This document shows, one piece after another, positions 18,232-26,483 of a stretch of DNA of 64,000 bases. Both the position numbers and the translations under genes were made by a program. The notes below the pieces were generated by a model, which saw only the letters and a program-made list of their open reading frames with translations, searched no databases and was not told where the DNA came from. Every line of letters starts with the position of its first letter. Positions within the stretch are counted from its first letter, which is position 1. Origin of the DNA: Clostridium sp. (lineage in GTDB: Bacteria; Bacillota; Clostridia; Clostridiales; Clostridiaceae); the NCBI GenBank assembly GCA_031292145.1, contig JARLHR010000210.1:49584-113583 (forward strand), read 5' to 3'.

Positions 18232-19080
18232 ATGAAAAGATCATATAAATTATTATTTATTTTAATTACTATTATTATCTGCATTGAAATAATAGTAGGA
18301 TGTAGTTTAAATATTAGTAATATTGTGATGTCAACTAATCCTCCAGTAAAAGATAGACTACAGGCAATAAAGGAAAAAGGAGTACTAACTCTAGCTTCAT
18401 CAAATGATAAACCTTATGCATATATAGATCCTGATACAAATAAGATTAGAGGAATAGATGGTGAAATTATAACAGAAGCTGCGAAACGTCTTGGAATTAA
18501 TAACGTGCAATTAAAGGAAGTCCCTTTTTCCAATTTATTAAATGCATTAAATAGTGATGATACCATAGATATAGCAAGTGATGGAATATACATTACTGAT
18601 GATCGTCAAAAACAAGCACTATTTACAATTCCGTTTTATAAAAGTTCAGAAGTTATTATTACTCCAAAAGTTTCAAAAATTAATTTTAAGGAAGATCTGG
18701 CAAATGCAGTTGTAGGCGCGCAAAATGGAACACTTTCATTGATGTTAGCTAAAACGTGGCAAGAAAAAGGTTTACTGAAAGAAATTCAGATATTTGAAAC
18801 TAAATCCGAATTAATAGACGCAGTAAATACTGGCAAAGTAGATGCAGGTATAATTGACAATATTTCTATTGCCTACCAAATACCGCATGAAAAAACTCTT
18901 TATTTAAAAATAATAAAGCCATACGCCCCAGAAATATCTGGACTTATAGCAGCAGCGGTTCGAAAAAGTGATACTACGTTATTGAATGCGATAAATGAGA
19001 AAATTTATGAAATGAAAATAGATAAAACAATTAAGAACATTCTTGAAAAGTATGGACTTGAAGATAATTATTTAGCATGA
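18232..19080 (+). CDS. Orphan ABC substrate-binding lipoprotein, polar amino acid type (paralogue 1)
   Basis: Periplasmic-binding-protein-fold lipoprotein of the SBP_bac_3 (PAAT) family, 282 aa. It has an N-terminal hydrophobic segment followed by a plausible lipobox IIVGC with Cys near residue 24. The mature protein opens with KEKGVLTLASSNDKPYAYIDP and contains GIDGEIITEAAKRLGI, the usual ligand-binding N-lobe start. AAAGGGG precedes the ATG. No PAAT permease or ATPase is nearby, so it is an orphan or shares a distant transporter. Two closely similar paralogues lie at 45333 and 46313. The ligand is unknown; a sensing role is also possible. Confidence 0.85.
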   Translation: MKRSYKLLFILITIIICIEIIVGCSLNISNIVMSTNPPVKDRLQAIKEKGVLTLASSNDKPYAYIDPDTNKIRGIDGEIITEAAKRLGINNVQLKEVPFSNLLNALNSDDTIDIASDGIYITDDRQKQALFTIPFYKSSEVIITPKVSKINFKEDLANAVVGAQNGTLSLMLAKTWQEKGLLKEIQIFETKSELIDAVNTGKVDAGIIDNISIAYQIPHEKTLYLKIIKPYAPEISGLIAAAVRKSDTTLLNAINEKIYEMKIDKTIKNILEKYGLEDNYLA

Positions 19081-19103
19081 GAAATTTATTTCTCATGCTT
19101 AAA
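19071..19103. terminator. Bidirectional terminator between convergent genes
   Basis: Hairpin TTTAGCATGAGAAAT...TTTCTCATGCTTAAA. It overlaps the last codons of both the rightward binding-protein gene and the leftward small lipoprotein gene. Confidence 0.75.
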
Positions 19104-19388
19104 ATTAGAACCTTTATAAAACTCCATTATATAGTCAATACCACCATCAATATCATTGGCTTCTTTCAATGCATTAGGAGAGAGCATTTTTTTCAACCCT
19201 TCCTTATCTTTATTCTCTAAAGCCTCTATGATATTTTGAAACCGTGTATCCGCAATTTCATTATCGTTGCTGGCATTTAACTCAGACAGTCTCTCTCTTA
19301 GCATAGAAGATCTGACAGAGCTACACGATAATAGACCTAAAGAAAGTGCTATTATGGTTATAAATAATATTAATCTCTTAATATTCAT
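19086..19388 (-). CDS. Short putative lipoprotein, possibly 3'-truncated (DUF5104-like)
   Basis: Predicted 100-aa lipoprotein. It has a hydrophobic leader with lipobox LLSC (Cys at about residue 22), then a small domain ending GGIDYIMEFYKGSNFKHEK. The segment with NDNEIADTRFQNIIEALENKD and the IDYIxxFYKG motif recalls DUF5104 lipoproteins of Firmicutes, which are normally longer. The last four codons lie inside the terminator hairpin shared with the opposite gene, so the 3' end has probably been replaced. Function unknown. Confidence 0.6.
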   Translation of the reverse strand: MNIKRLILFITIIALSLGLLSCSSVRSSMLRERLSELNASNDNEIADTRFQNIIEALENKDKEGLKKMLSPNALKEANDIDGGIDYIMEFYKGSNFKHEK

Positions 19389-19836
19389 GATTTTCTCATT
19401 TTTAATTAGATTTTATTTTACTTGAAGCTCTGTAGTAATTCCAATGTCAGGCTTTGATACTACTACACCACACAAGATTATGCAATAACTTAGCAATATG
19501 GTTTTCAGTGTCAAATGTCAACGTTGACGTACCACTATATTTGGGAGTATACCCAATTTGATATCCATTGAGAATAAAATTCTGTTACTATTTTATAAGC
19601 TATTTCTATTTTTGATTTTTCGCCTTTTTCACAATACTCAATAGGTAATGAAACACATCATGTATGGACGCAATAGTTTTGACTTGTTGAAATCAAAACT
19701 ATTGCTATATGAGGCATAATGCTATTAAATCAACTAACTTCGGAAAGAACCGGTCTACCGTTTACGTTCCATTACTACACATACCCATATTCTTATATTG
19801 TTCATCAACTACTACTGAAATAAGAAAGGCCACTAG
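19389..19836. other. Non-coding region with an inverted repeat
   Basis: About 450 bp with no credible gene. It contains a 13-bp perfect inverted repeat GCAATAGTTTTGA...TCAAAACTATTGC (19672-19707) without a clear T-tract. It may be a hairpin downstream of the leftward immunity gene. The rest is unremarkable and may be decayed sequence. Confidence 0.45.
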
Positions 19837-20157
19837 TTACTCATTACGTTCTTTTAAATGTTCAGAAAATTTCTCCAAATATTCCTTTAATCTTGTTGGA
19901 TTATTTGAAAAATCAGCTATGCCAAATAAATTTCCTTTCTTACTAACAGCATATGCACCATCAAGCAAACTCTGTGATTCTGGAATTTGAATTTGTTTAT
20001 TTCTAAAAAAGAACCAACAACATTCTGCCTCTACGTATTGTTCACTAAGTATAGGAATTTGACAACTATCTCTAAACAAGCCTATTCTCTTCACAAAACT
20101 TTCTTCTGCCAATTTCTTTGCTTGTTCAAATGTAATTTCTTGAATATATTCACTCAT
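19837..20157 (-). CDS. Immunity protein, Imm35-like
   Basis: Small cytoplasmic protein of 106 aa. It starts 2 bp after the stop of the upstream toxin remnant, with GGAGG 10 bases before its ATG, so the two genes are coupled. The motifs ECCWFFFRNKQ, then DGAYAVSKKGNLFGIADF, resemble immunity proteins of the Imm35 group that accompany papain-like polymorphic toxins. The gene looks intact while its cognate toxin is not, a common orphan-immunity situation that can protect against toxins of relatives. The family call is from memory of the motif and is moderately sure. Confidence 0.65.
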   Translation of the reverse strand: MSEYIQEITFEQAKKLAEESFVKRIGLFRDSCQIPILSEQYVEAECCWFFFRNKQIQIPESQSLLDGAYAVSKKGNLFGIADFSNNPTRLKEYLEKFSEHLKERNE

Positions 20158-20159
20158 TT

Positions 20160-20441
20160 CTATTTTCCTCCTAAATCAAGTGTAAGATTTGGATTGAGTT
20201 CCACAACTTTTCCTATCTGAGAATCAATAAAATATATCTCTCCATCTTTATTGACAACATTTATTACATGCTGTATCCCCCCTTGTTGAATTACAACAAC
20301 ACGTGATTCAACACTTCCATATTCTATCATTTTTTCTTTAACCTGTTCTACTGTTAAATCGTCAGTAAATCCAAATGGAGCAGATATTAAAGCACTTATA
20401 AACCCGGACATTAATACAATATATTCTCCATCAGAAAACAA
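20160..20441 (-). pseudogene. 3' remnant of a papain-like-fold polymorphic toxin
   Basis: A frame of 93 codons starting from a TTG without a good ribosome binding site. Its C-terminal half reads GGIQHVINVVNKDGEIYFID followed by SQ. This is the characteristic His...Asp-x-Gln half of papain-fold (Tox-PL-like, glutamine deamidase) toxin domains: His58, Asp73 and Gln75. The catalytic Cys half and any delivery domain are missing. An in-frame stop lies near 20469, and beyond 20441 the DNA instead belongs to a sensor-kinase fragment on the other strand. It is therefore a truncated toxin tail next to its immunity gene. Confidence 0.65.
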
Positions 20442-21205
20442 ATTTTTAAGTAAATCAATTGTTCATTCTGATAGATTTTCTTGGAACTATGTATCTGTAA
20501 TTCCAGAAAATATACTCTATTATGTTTCTATGAGCTTACGTAAATATACCCTTATACTATTATTAGTTTCATTTATTTTAGGGTTAATTTTAACCTTCTA
20601 TCTTACTCGGAAAAACTACAAACAAATTTCAAACATTATATCCATAATCGATTCAGCTAAGAATAATCAAGCTATTCCTGAGATAAATAACAATACAAAA
20701 AATGAATTTAGTTATATTATAATTGAACTATTCCTTAACAACTCCTTGCAATAATGTTTCTGTTGAAGATGAAATTAGATACACTAAAACCTATCTGGAT
20801 ATTCAAATGATAAGATATGCAGATAAATTTGATGTAATATGGGTTTATAAAGAAAATGTAAAACCCATTTCTACAATTAAGTTATTAATACAGCCACTAG
20901 TTGAAAATTGCATATATCATGGCATTAATAATAAAGAAGGAAAAAGTAAGATTAAAATTAAAATATCCAGTGACGATGATCTGCTAACACTTGTAATTAT
21001 TGATAATGGTATTGGAATTAATAGCGAAAACCTAAAAGTCATAAAAGACAAGCTAGATTTAGACGGTGAACACTCAAATCATATTGGCTTGTTTAATACA
21101 AACAAACGCCTTAAGTTAACCTATGGAAATAATTTTGTTCTCCATATAAATAGCAAATTAGGGCTTGGCACCGTAATTTATATTAGAATACCTATATCAT
21201 CTTAA
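20437..21205 (+). pseudogene. Decayed LytS/YesM-type sensor histidine kinase
   Basis: Two overlapping frames make one broken kinase. In the frame of 20530-20754, reading also upstream from about 20437, come the end of an extracellular domain (DRFSWNYVSVIP), a transmembrane segment (LILLLVSFILGLILTF) and a HAMP-like stretch. The other frame (20723-21205) holds VSVEDEIRYTKTYLDIQMIRY, the ATP-binding domain with N-box LIQPLVENCIYHGI, DNGIGI, and the C-terminal lid. The segment that should carry the phospho-acceptor motif QINPHFLYN is absent at the join near 20730, where the frame also shifts. Internal deletion plus 5' truncation make it non-functional. Confidence 0.75.
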
Positions 21206-21206
21206 T

Positions 21207-21246
21207 AAAGATTAGAAGTTATATTAGTTGATAACTTCTAATCTTT
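21207..21246. terminator. Bidirectional terminator
   Basis: Hairpin AAAGATTAGAAGTTAT...ATAACTTCTAATCTTT between the decayed kinase and the convergent Nim-like gene. Confidence 0.75.
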
Positions 21247-21282
21247 GGAACCCCTCCTTCACATACCCACAATAGAAGTAAC

Positions 21283-21753
21283 TTACCTTCTTGCTTTACC
21301 AGAAATATGCTCAATACTTATTTTTATTACTTTTGTTTTTGTACTTGAATTTGCAATGTATGCCTTTCCCTTTTCTATGTAATCTGTTGAATATTTATTT
21401 AACAACTCTAAAAGAACTGCATTTTTTTCATTATTAAAAACTTCATTTGCAACTCCAAATATTATTACACTCTCATAATTTGTACTAAACTTATCTGGCA
21501 AAATACAAGTTTGTCCAACCACACTAAAGGATACTTTATTATTGTGCATTAAGTTATCTAATTTGTATCCATTTAAAGCACAATGAAAGTATATTGAATT
21601 ATTTATATACACATAACTTACTGGTACTCCATATGGATATCCATTTTCACCTACTGTTGATAAAATACCATAATTACAATTTTTCAATAGTTCTATTGCT
21701 TCTGTAGTCTCAAGTTCCCTGTCTTTTCTTCTCATTTCCTTAAACATAGTCAT
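21283..21753 (-). CDS. Pyridoxamine 5'-phosphate oxidase-fold flavoprotein (NimA-like)
   Basis: FMN-binding split-barrel protein, 156 aa, of the family that includes 5-nitroimidazole reductases. It has MRRKDRELETTEAIELL at the N-terminus, then GILSTVGENGYPYGVPVSYVY and IYFHCALNGYKLDNL, the usual cofactor-binding strands. AAAGGAT precedes two in-frame ATGs (21753 and 21747); the spacing favours the second slightly, and I keep the longer form. It is monocistronic with its own terminator. Real substrates of most chromosomal members are unknown, so resistance should not be assumed. Confidence 0.88.
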   Translation of the reverse strand: MTMFKEMRRKDRELETTEAIELLKNCNYGILSTVGENGYPYGVPVSYVYINNSIYFHCALNGYKLDNLMHNNKVSFSVVGQTCILPDKFSTNYESVIIFGVANEVFNNEKNAVLLELLNKYSTDYIEKGKAYIANSSTKTKVIKISIEHISGKARR

Positions 21754-22027
21754 CCCATCCTTTTTTATATAATTAATTCCTAATATTTATTATGTACTAT
21801 TATATTATGGTTGAATTTATTTACAAGTTTAAATTATTTTTATATGTCTAAATAATTTTCTAAGTTGTTTCATTTTTCATAATTTTATGTTATTATATCA
21901 ATAATAATTATCCTTTGATATCTACTCTTTTTAATAAATTAGTTTTAATATATGAAATTTTATTGGCTATATATTATTTAAAATTAACTTCTAATAAAAT
22001 ATATAAGATAGGAGGCGCTTATTATAT

Positions 22028-22792
22028 ATGATTAAACCTTTATTTTTAGCTCATGGTTCACCAATGATGGCCATTGAAGAAAGTGTATATACTGAATTTT
22101 TAAATAGCCTTGGACACTCTATTACGCCAAAAGCCATAGTTGTATTTACTTCACATTGGACTACTGAAGTACTTACTATCTCTGCTTCAGATTCTACGTA
22201 TGATACAATATATGATTTTTATGGATTTCCTGAAGAACTTTATAGGGTTAAATATCCTGCAAAAGGTTCCAGTGTAATTGCTGCAAAAGTTCAAGATAAA
22301 TTAACTAGTGTGGGCATTAAAGTAAGAACCGATTTAATCAGAGGCTTAGACCATGGAACTTGGACACTTTTACAGCATCTTTATCCTAAAGCTAACATAC
22401 CAATTGTTCAAGTTTCTATAAATTATACATTACCTATTGAAGAACAAATTAAAATAGGTAATGCTCTTAAAGGCCTTGATCAAGAAGATATTTTAATTAT
22501 TGGCAGTGGAAATACAATTCACAATTTACGATTACTTGATTATAATAAAACAACTCCCGATCCTTGGGCAAAAGAATTTGATGATTGGTTAATTACTAAA
22601 ATAGAAACAAATGATTTAAAGTCACTTTATAATTATAAAAAATCTGCTCCTCACACCGATTTAGTATTTCCAACCCCTGATCATTTTGTTCCATTATTTA
22701 TAACATTAGGCAGCAGTTCAGATTTAAAACCTAAAGTTATATTTAGAAATTATCTATTTGGAAATTTGAGTTACCTCTGTTTTGAATTTTAG
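22028..22792 (+). CDS. DODA-type extradiol ring-cleavage dioxygenase (LigB fold)
   Basis: Zinc or iron enzyme of the 4,5-DOPA-dioxygenase/YgiD family, 254 aa, full length. The metal ligands are recognisable: His9 in FLAHGSPMM, His in FTSHWTTE, His in RGLDHGTWTLL and His in SGNTIHNL. The C-terminal TPDHFVPLFITLG is family-typical. The ribosome binding site is AGGAGG 12 bases before the ATG. In an anaerobe ring cleavage by O2 is puzzling, and the physiological reaction of such proteins in clostridia is not established. It stands alone between two terminators. Confidence 0.92.
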   Translation: MIKPLFLAHGSPMMAIEESVYTEFLNSLGHSITPKAIVVFTSHWTTEVLTISASDSTYDTIYDFYGFPEELYRVKYPAKGSSVIAAKVQDKLTSVGIKVRTDLIRGLDHGTWTLLQHLYPKANIPIVQVSINYTLPIEEQIKIGNALKGLDQEDILIIGSGNTIHNLRLLDYNKTTPDPWAKEFDDWLITKIETNDLKSLYNYKKSAPHTDLVFPTPDHFVPLFITLGSSSDLKPKVIFRNYLFGNLSYLCFEF

Positions 22793-22818
22793 AAATATTA
22801 ACGCATTAATATGATACA

Positions 22819-22850
22819 AAAAGCTTAACTATTTTTAGTTAGGCTTTTAT
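22819..22850 (+). terminator. Intrinsic terminator after the dioxygenase gene
   Basis: Stem AAAGCTTAACTA / TAGTTAGGCTTT with a short T-rich loop, followed by TTATTTT. It is 26 bp past the stop codon. Confidence 0.8.
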
Positions 22851-22994
22851 TTTGTATGATTATATTACATTATAATGAAATATAATCATATTATGGTGTA
22901 AATTAACTAAATATTAATGTATAATAAAAATGTATTTTTTATTATAACTGCTTTACACAAGCAGTCATTAAAATTAATTAAAGGGGGTATTTTA

Positions 22995-24293
22995 ATGGCA
23001 ATTGTAGAAGTTGTTAAATATAATGGTGGCCCAGATGTTTTTGCTTGGAAATATCCAAGCGAAGAACTTGGAACTTGGACTCAACTTATTGTTAACGAAT
23101 CTCAAGAAGCTATTTTATTTAAGGGTGGTCAAGCACTTGATTTATTCCCAAGTGGAAGACATACTCTTCAAACTGCCAACATTCCGATTTTAAATAAAAT
23201 CGTTAATCTTCCGTTTGGCGGAAGATCACCATTTACAGCAGAGATCTGGTATATAAATAAAGTTCATTCATTAGATATTAAATGGGGTACCGCTACACCC
23301 ATTCAATTACAAGATCCAAAATATAAAGTTTTTTTACCAGTGCGTTCCTTTGGACAATTTGGAATTCAAATAGAGGATTCAAGAAAATTTTTGATTAAAT
23401 TAGTAGGTACTCTATCTATGCTTGATAAGGATAGTCTTGTTAAATACTTTAGAGGCTTGTATTTAACCAAAGTAAAAGATGCTATATCATCATACTTAGT
23501 TCATAAACAAGTAAGTGTTTTAGATATAAACGCTTATCTTGAAGATCTCTCTGAGCAATTGCACGAAAAAATGGTACCTGTTTTATCAGAATATGGTATT
23601 AAGTTAATTAATTTTTATGTTAATGACATAAACGTTCCAGAAGACGATAACGCTGTCATAAAACTAAAAGCCGCACTTGCTAAACGTGCTGAAATGGATA
23701 TAGTTGGTTATAATTATGTTCAGGAGCGTTCTTTTGATACAATGGAAGGTGCTGCTACAAACCCAAGTTCCGGGCAATCAGGATTTATGGGAGCTGGACT
23801 TGGACTGGGCATGGGAATTGGACTTGGAAACGGGTTTGGAAGTCAAATGAGTATATTAACTCAAAATATGGACACTAAATCAGCAAAGAAAATTTGTCAA
23901 AATTGCGGTGCTGAAATGGACATGGAAAAACACTTTTGCAGTGACTGCGGATTTGATACAAACAAAAAGAATAATAATAAAAAACGTGGAACAGTTAATT
24001 GCAGCAATTGTGGTGCTACATATTCTGTAAATGCTAAATTTTGCCCTGAGTGTGGTGACAAATATAATCCTTGTCGTAAATGTGGAGCAGCTTTAAAAGA
24101 AGGCTCAGATGTATGTCCTGAATGCGGCAGTACAAAACCAAGACTTTGTAACAATTGCGGACATGAAATAGAAAATGAAAATGCTAAATTTTGTCCTGAA
24201 TGTGGAACTTCTTTAGTTAAAAAATGTTCAGGCTGTGGCACAGAAATAAAAGGTTCTCCAAAGTTTTGTCCTGAATGCGGAAATAAACTATAA
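22995..24293 (+). CDS. SPFH-domain protein with five C-terminal zinc ribbons (YdjI-like)
   Basis: Cytoplasmic membrane-scaffold-type protein, 432 aa. Residues 1 to about 250 form the SPFH region (MAIVEVVKYNGGPDVFAWKYP, typical of YdjI), and residues 250-290 form a Gly-rich linker. From about residue 301 there are five treble-clef-like zinc ribbons with repeated CxxCG pairs (CQNCG, CSDCG, CSNCG, CPECG, CRKCG, CNNCG, CSGCG). The frame is open back to 22917, but the ATG at 22995 has AAGGGGG 8 bases upstream and matches family starts. It is first in a four-gene operon with membrane proteins, two of which also carry zinc ribbons. In Bacillus, YdjI works with YdjG, YdjH and a PspA homologue in envelope stress; no pspA is seen here. 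Confidence 0.9.
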   Translation: MAIVEVVKYNGGPDVFAWKYPSEELGTWTQLIVNESQEAILFKGGQALDLFPSGRHTLQTANIPILNKIVNLPFGGRSPFTAEIWYINKVHSLDIKWGTATPIQLQDPKYKVFLPVRSFGQFGIQIEDSRKFLIKLVGTLSMLDKDSLVKYFRGLYLTKVKDAISSYLVHKQVSVLDINAYLEDLSEQLHEKMVPVLSEYGIKLINFYVNDINVPEDDNAVIKLKAALAKRAEMDIVGYNYVQERSFDTMEGAATNPSSGQSGFMGAGLGLGMGIGLGNGFGSQMSILTQNMDTKSAKKICQNCGAEMDMEKHFCSDCGFDTNKKNNNKKRGTVNCSNCGATYSVNAKFCPECGDKYNPCRKCGAALKEGSDVCPECGSTKPRLCNNCGHEIENENAKFCPECGTSLVKKCSGCGTEIKGSPKFCPECGNKL

Positions 24294-24322
24294 TTCCCAA
24301 AATTAAATAAGGTGGTGTAATT

Positions 24323-25036
24323 ATGAGCCATAAAGCAAGCTCTCTCGCAACTTTAGGAATTGGCTTAATCGTTTTTATTGTTACCTTAATCGTATTTTTA
24401 TTGGGGTATACAAATCATTCAAAGGAAACTATAGATTGGCTTGGTTTAATTTTTATTCTAATTTCAGAAGTCGCCTTGTTTGGAGGTACTACTGTTATAT
24501 TAGAAAAAAAATATCCAAGCAGCCAAATGCTATTGGTATCTGGAATTATATCAACCCTTTCCATTTACTGGATTGTAACATCTATACTTTCAGTTTTTAA
24601 CCAAAATATATTTGGAAATAATATCCGAGGCTTTGCTACCACTCAAATTATTATTCTTGCAATTGCTTTAATTATTTCGATTGCATTATATGCTATCGGT
24701 ATGAATGTTAATGAGCAAGATTCTAAACTTAATCACTCTAGATTAATAATGAAAGATTGTGAAAGCCTTGTCTTTACACTAAAATCCAATGTTAGTTTTA
24801 GTGAATATTCATCACTGCTTAGCAATATTTATGAAGAAATAAAATACAGTGATAAAACAAAATCAATTGAAAATGAAGAAACTATATATAATAAAATAGA
24901 ATACCTTAAAGAACTTTTGTCAAACACTGAGATGAAACCTAACGTAGAAGATATCTCAACAATTGTTGATGAAATAGTTTTGCTTATTAAAGAACGTAAT
25001 CTATCAGTACTACGATTAAATCAAGGAGGATTCTAA
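24323..25036 (+). CDS. Four-transmembrane protein of the SPFH operon
   Basis: Integral membrane protein, 237 aa, that I do not recognise as a named family. Four hydrophobic segments lie at about residues 8-28, 41-60, 67-90 and 106-127. A soluble, mostly helical C-terminal region of about 105 residues follows, with acidic and Lys-rich stretches. AAGGTGG lies before the ATG. It begins 29 bp after the SPFH gene and ends 2 bp before the next, so it is clearly in the operon. It is likely a membrane partner of the SPFH/zinc-ribbon proteins. Confidence 0.75.
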   Translation: MSHKASSLATLGIGLIVFIVTLIVFLLGYTNHSKETIDWLGLIFILISEVALFGGTTVILEKKYPSSQMLLVSGIISTLSIYWIVTSILSVFNQNIFGNNIRGFATTQIIILAIALIISIALYAIGMNVNEQDSKLNHSRLIMKDCESLVFTLKSNVSFSEYSSLLSNIYEEIKYSDKTKSIENEETIYNKIEYLKELLSNTEMKPNVEDISTIVDEIVLLIKERNLSVLRLNQGGF

Positions 25037-25038
25037 AT

Positions 25039-25593
25039 ATGAATATTCAGCAAACTTCTCGTTCAGCAATTGTAGTGCACAGAATAATGGGCGTCTTAGC
25101 AAGTGTAGTTGGTTATTTTGTTGATTTTATATTTGGTATTACACTGTTATTTGGTAAATTAAAAAATGCAGCTTCAATAATATTATTACTTATATTTCTC
25201 GTTATAGGAACATTACTAATTGTATATGGAATTAAAACCAAAAAAAGAATACAAAGATTTAAGAAATATGTAAGTATAATGTCACTAGAAAATGAGACTT
25301 CATTAGAAAACATTGCAAATTCTTGTTCACAATCCCTAGACTTTGTAACTAAAGATTTGCAGATAATGATTAACCAAAAATTTTTTATTAATGCGTATAT
25401 AGATAAAAATACCAATGCAATTATTCTCGAAAGAAAATATGCAACATATACACAAGATACAGTGAAAAAGGCTGATACAGTAGAATCTAATAAATCTAAG
25501 GCTGTTACCTGTAAAAACTGCGGTGCCTCAAATAATATCACTATAGGTACGGTTGCCGAATGCGAATTCTGCGGATCAGCTATAAATTCTTAA
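25039..25593 (+). CDS. Membrane protein with winged-helix-like segment and C-terminal zinc ribbon (paralogue A)
   Basis: 184 aa. Two transmembrane helices (about residues 15-33 and 38-61) are followed by a cytoplasmic segment ENIANSCSQSLDFVTKDLQ...INQKFF, which looks like a small winged-helix/PCI-like domain. A four-Cys zinc ribbon closes the protein (CKNCGASNN, then CEFCG). The same order is found in the next gene product, so the pair arose by tandem duplication. It resembles B. subtilis YdjG/YdjH-type proteins in layout. The start follows AAGGAGGATTCTAAAT, an excellent ribosome binding site at the end of the preceding gene. Confidence 0.78.
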   Translation: MNIQQTSRSAIVVHRIMGVLASVVGYFVDFIFGITLLFGKLKNAASIILLLIFLVIGTLLIVYGIKTKKRIQRFKKYVSIMSLENETSLENIANSCSQSLDFVTKDLQIMINQKFFINAYIDKNTNAIILERKYATYTQDTVKKADTVESNKSKAVTCKNCGASNNITIGTVAECEFCGSAINS

Positions 25594-25617
25594 TAAAAGG
25601 TAAAGGAAGAGAGCTTG

Positions 25618-26298
25618 ATGAATAGCAATTTACAGAACAACTTTCAAAATTGTGAAACTTTAATTAGAAATCCAAAACCTGAATGGTGGTTATCCTGGCC
25701 AGCTATTGTAATAGCTTTTATTGTATTTTGGCCAATAGGCTTATTTTTGATATGGAAAAGGACTTCTATTGATAAAAAAGCAGCTTTACTTTCTGGAAAA
25801 ACTATTGGCATATTAGGTTGGGTAAGTTTATCTATTGCATTCATTGGATTTTTTGTAAGTATTTCTGATGGAATTAAGAGCGACGACATTTCTACAATAA
25901 TATTTTTTCTTTTAGCTGGAGCAGGTCTTATTGCCTTAGGGAAAAAGATAAAAAATAATGCAGATAAATCAAAAAAATATATTTCAATTATCGTTAATGA
26001 TGGAGTCATAGATATAGATAACATTGCCGCAACAATTCCAACATCATATGAAAATGCCAAAAAAGACTTGCAGAAGATGATTAATAAAGGCTTTTTTGAA
26101 GGTGCCTATATTAATGAATCAGAAAGACAGATAGTATTACCTAAAAAACATCAAGATCCTTTATATGATCAATCCAATAATGTTGAAGAAAATACTAGAA
26201 TGCAATTTGTAACCTGCAAAGGCTGTGGTGCACAAAACAGCATTGTTGCTGGAACTGTCGGCGAATGCGAATTTTGCGGTTCTAAAATTGAAGCATAA
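25618..26298 (+). CDS. Membrane protein with winged-helix-like segment and C-terminal zinc ribbon (paralogue B)
   Basis: 226 aa from the ATG at 25618; a TTG one codon earlier is possible. GGAAGAG lies upstream. The N-terminal region (about 1-40) is followed by hydrophobic segments at about 24-43, 58-78 and 87-105. The segment IDIDNIAATIPTSYENAKKD...INKGFF aligns with the same region of paralogue A, as does the terminal zinc ribbon (CKGCGAQNS, then CEFCG). It is the last gene of the SPFH operon and is followed by a strong terminator. Function unknown; probably a membrane partner of the SPFH protein. Confidence 0.78.
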   Translation: MNSNLQNNFQNCETLIRNPKPEWWLSWPAIVIAFIVFWPIGLFLIWKRTSIDKKAALLSGKTIGILGWVSLSIAFIGFFVSISDGIKSDDISTIIFFLLAGAGLIALGKKIKNNADKSKKYISIIVNDGVIDIDNIAATIPTSYENAKKDLQKMINKGFFEGAYINESERQIVLPKKHQDPLYDQSNNVEENTRMQFVTCKGCGAQNSIVAGTVGECEFCGSKIEA

Positions 26299-26307
26299 CA
26301 AATATAA

Positions 26308-26357
26308 AAAAATAACGAGATTAGCTAATATATTTCCAGCTAATCTCGTTATTTTTA
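26308..26357. terminator. Terminator of the SPFH operon
   Basis: Perfect long stem AAAATAACGAGATTAGCT...AGCTAATCTCGTTATTTT followed by TATTT. Confidence 0.85.
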
Positions 26358-26483
26358 TTTATCAGAAATTATTGCTTATAATTTCATAATTTAATACAAA
26401 GCCTTTGCTACTTATATGGCATGTTCCTTATTTGGACTAATTACCATGTAACCCCATAATTTATATGTTCATCTATACTTTAG

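Noticed and set aside
21283-21753. Nitroimidazole resistance gene
   Set aside because: The fold is that of Nim proteins, but most chromosomal relatives have unknown substrates; resistance is not supported by sequence alone.
23897-24331. Long leftward frame opposite the zinc-ribbon region
   Set aside because: It is a shadow of the repeated CxxCG codons in the real gene; repetitive PHSGQN sequence has no ribosome binding site.
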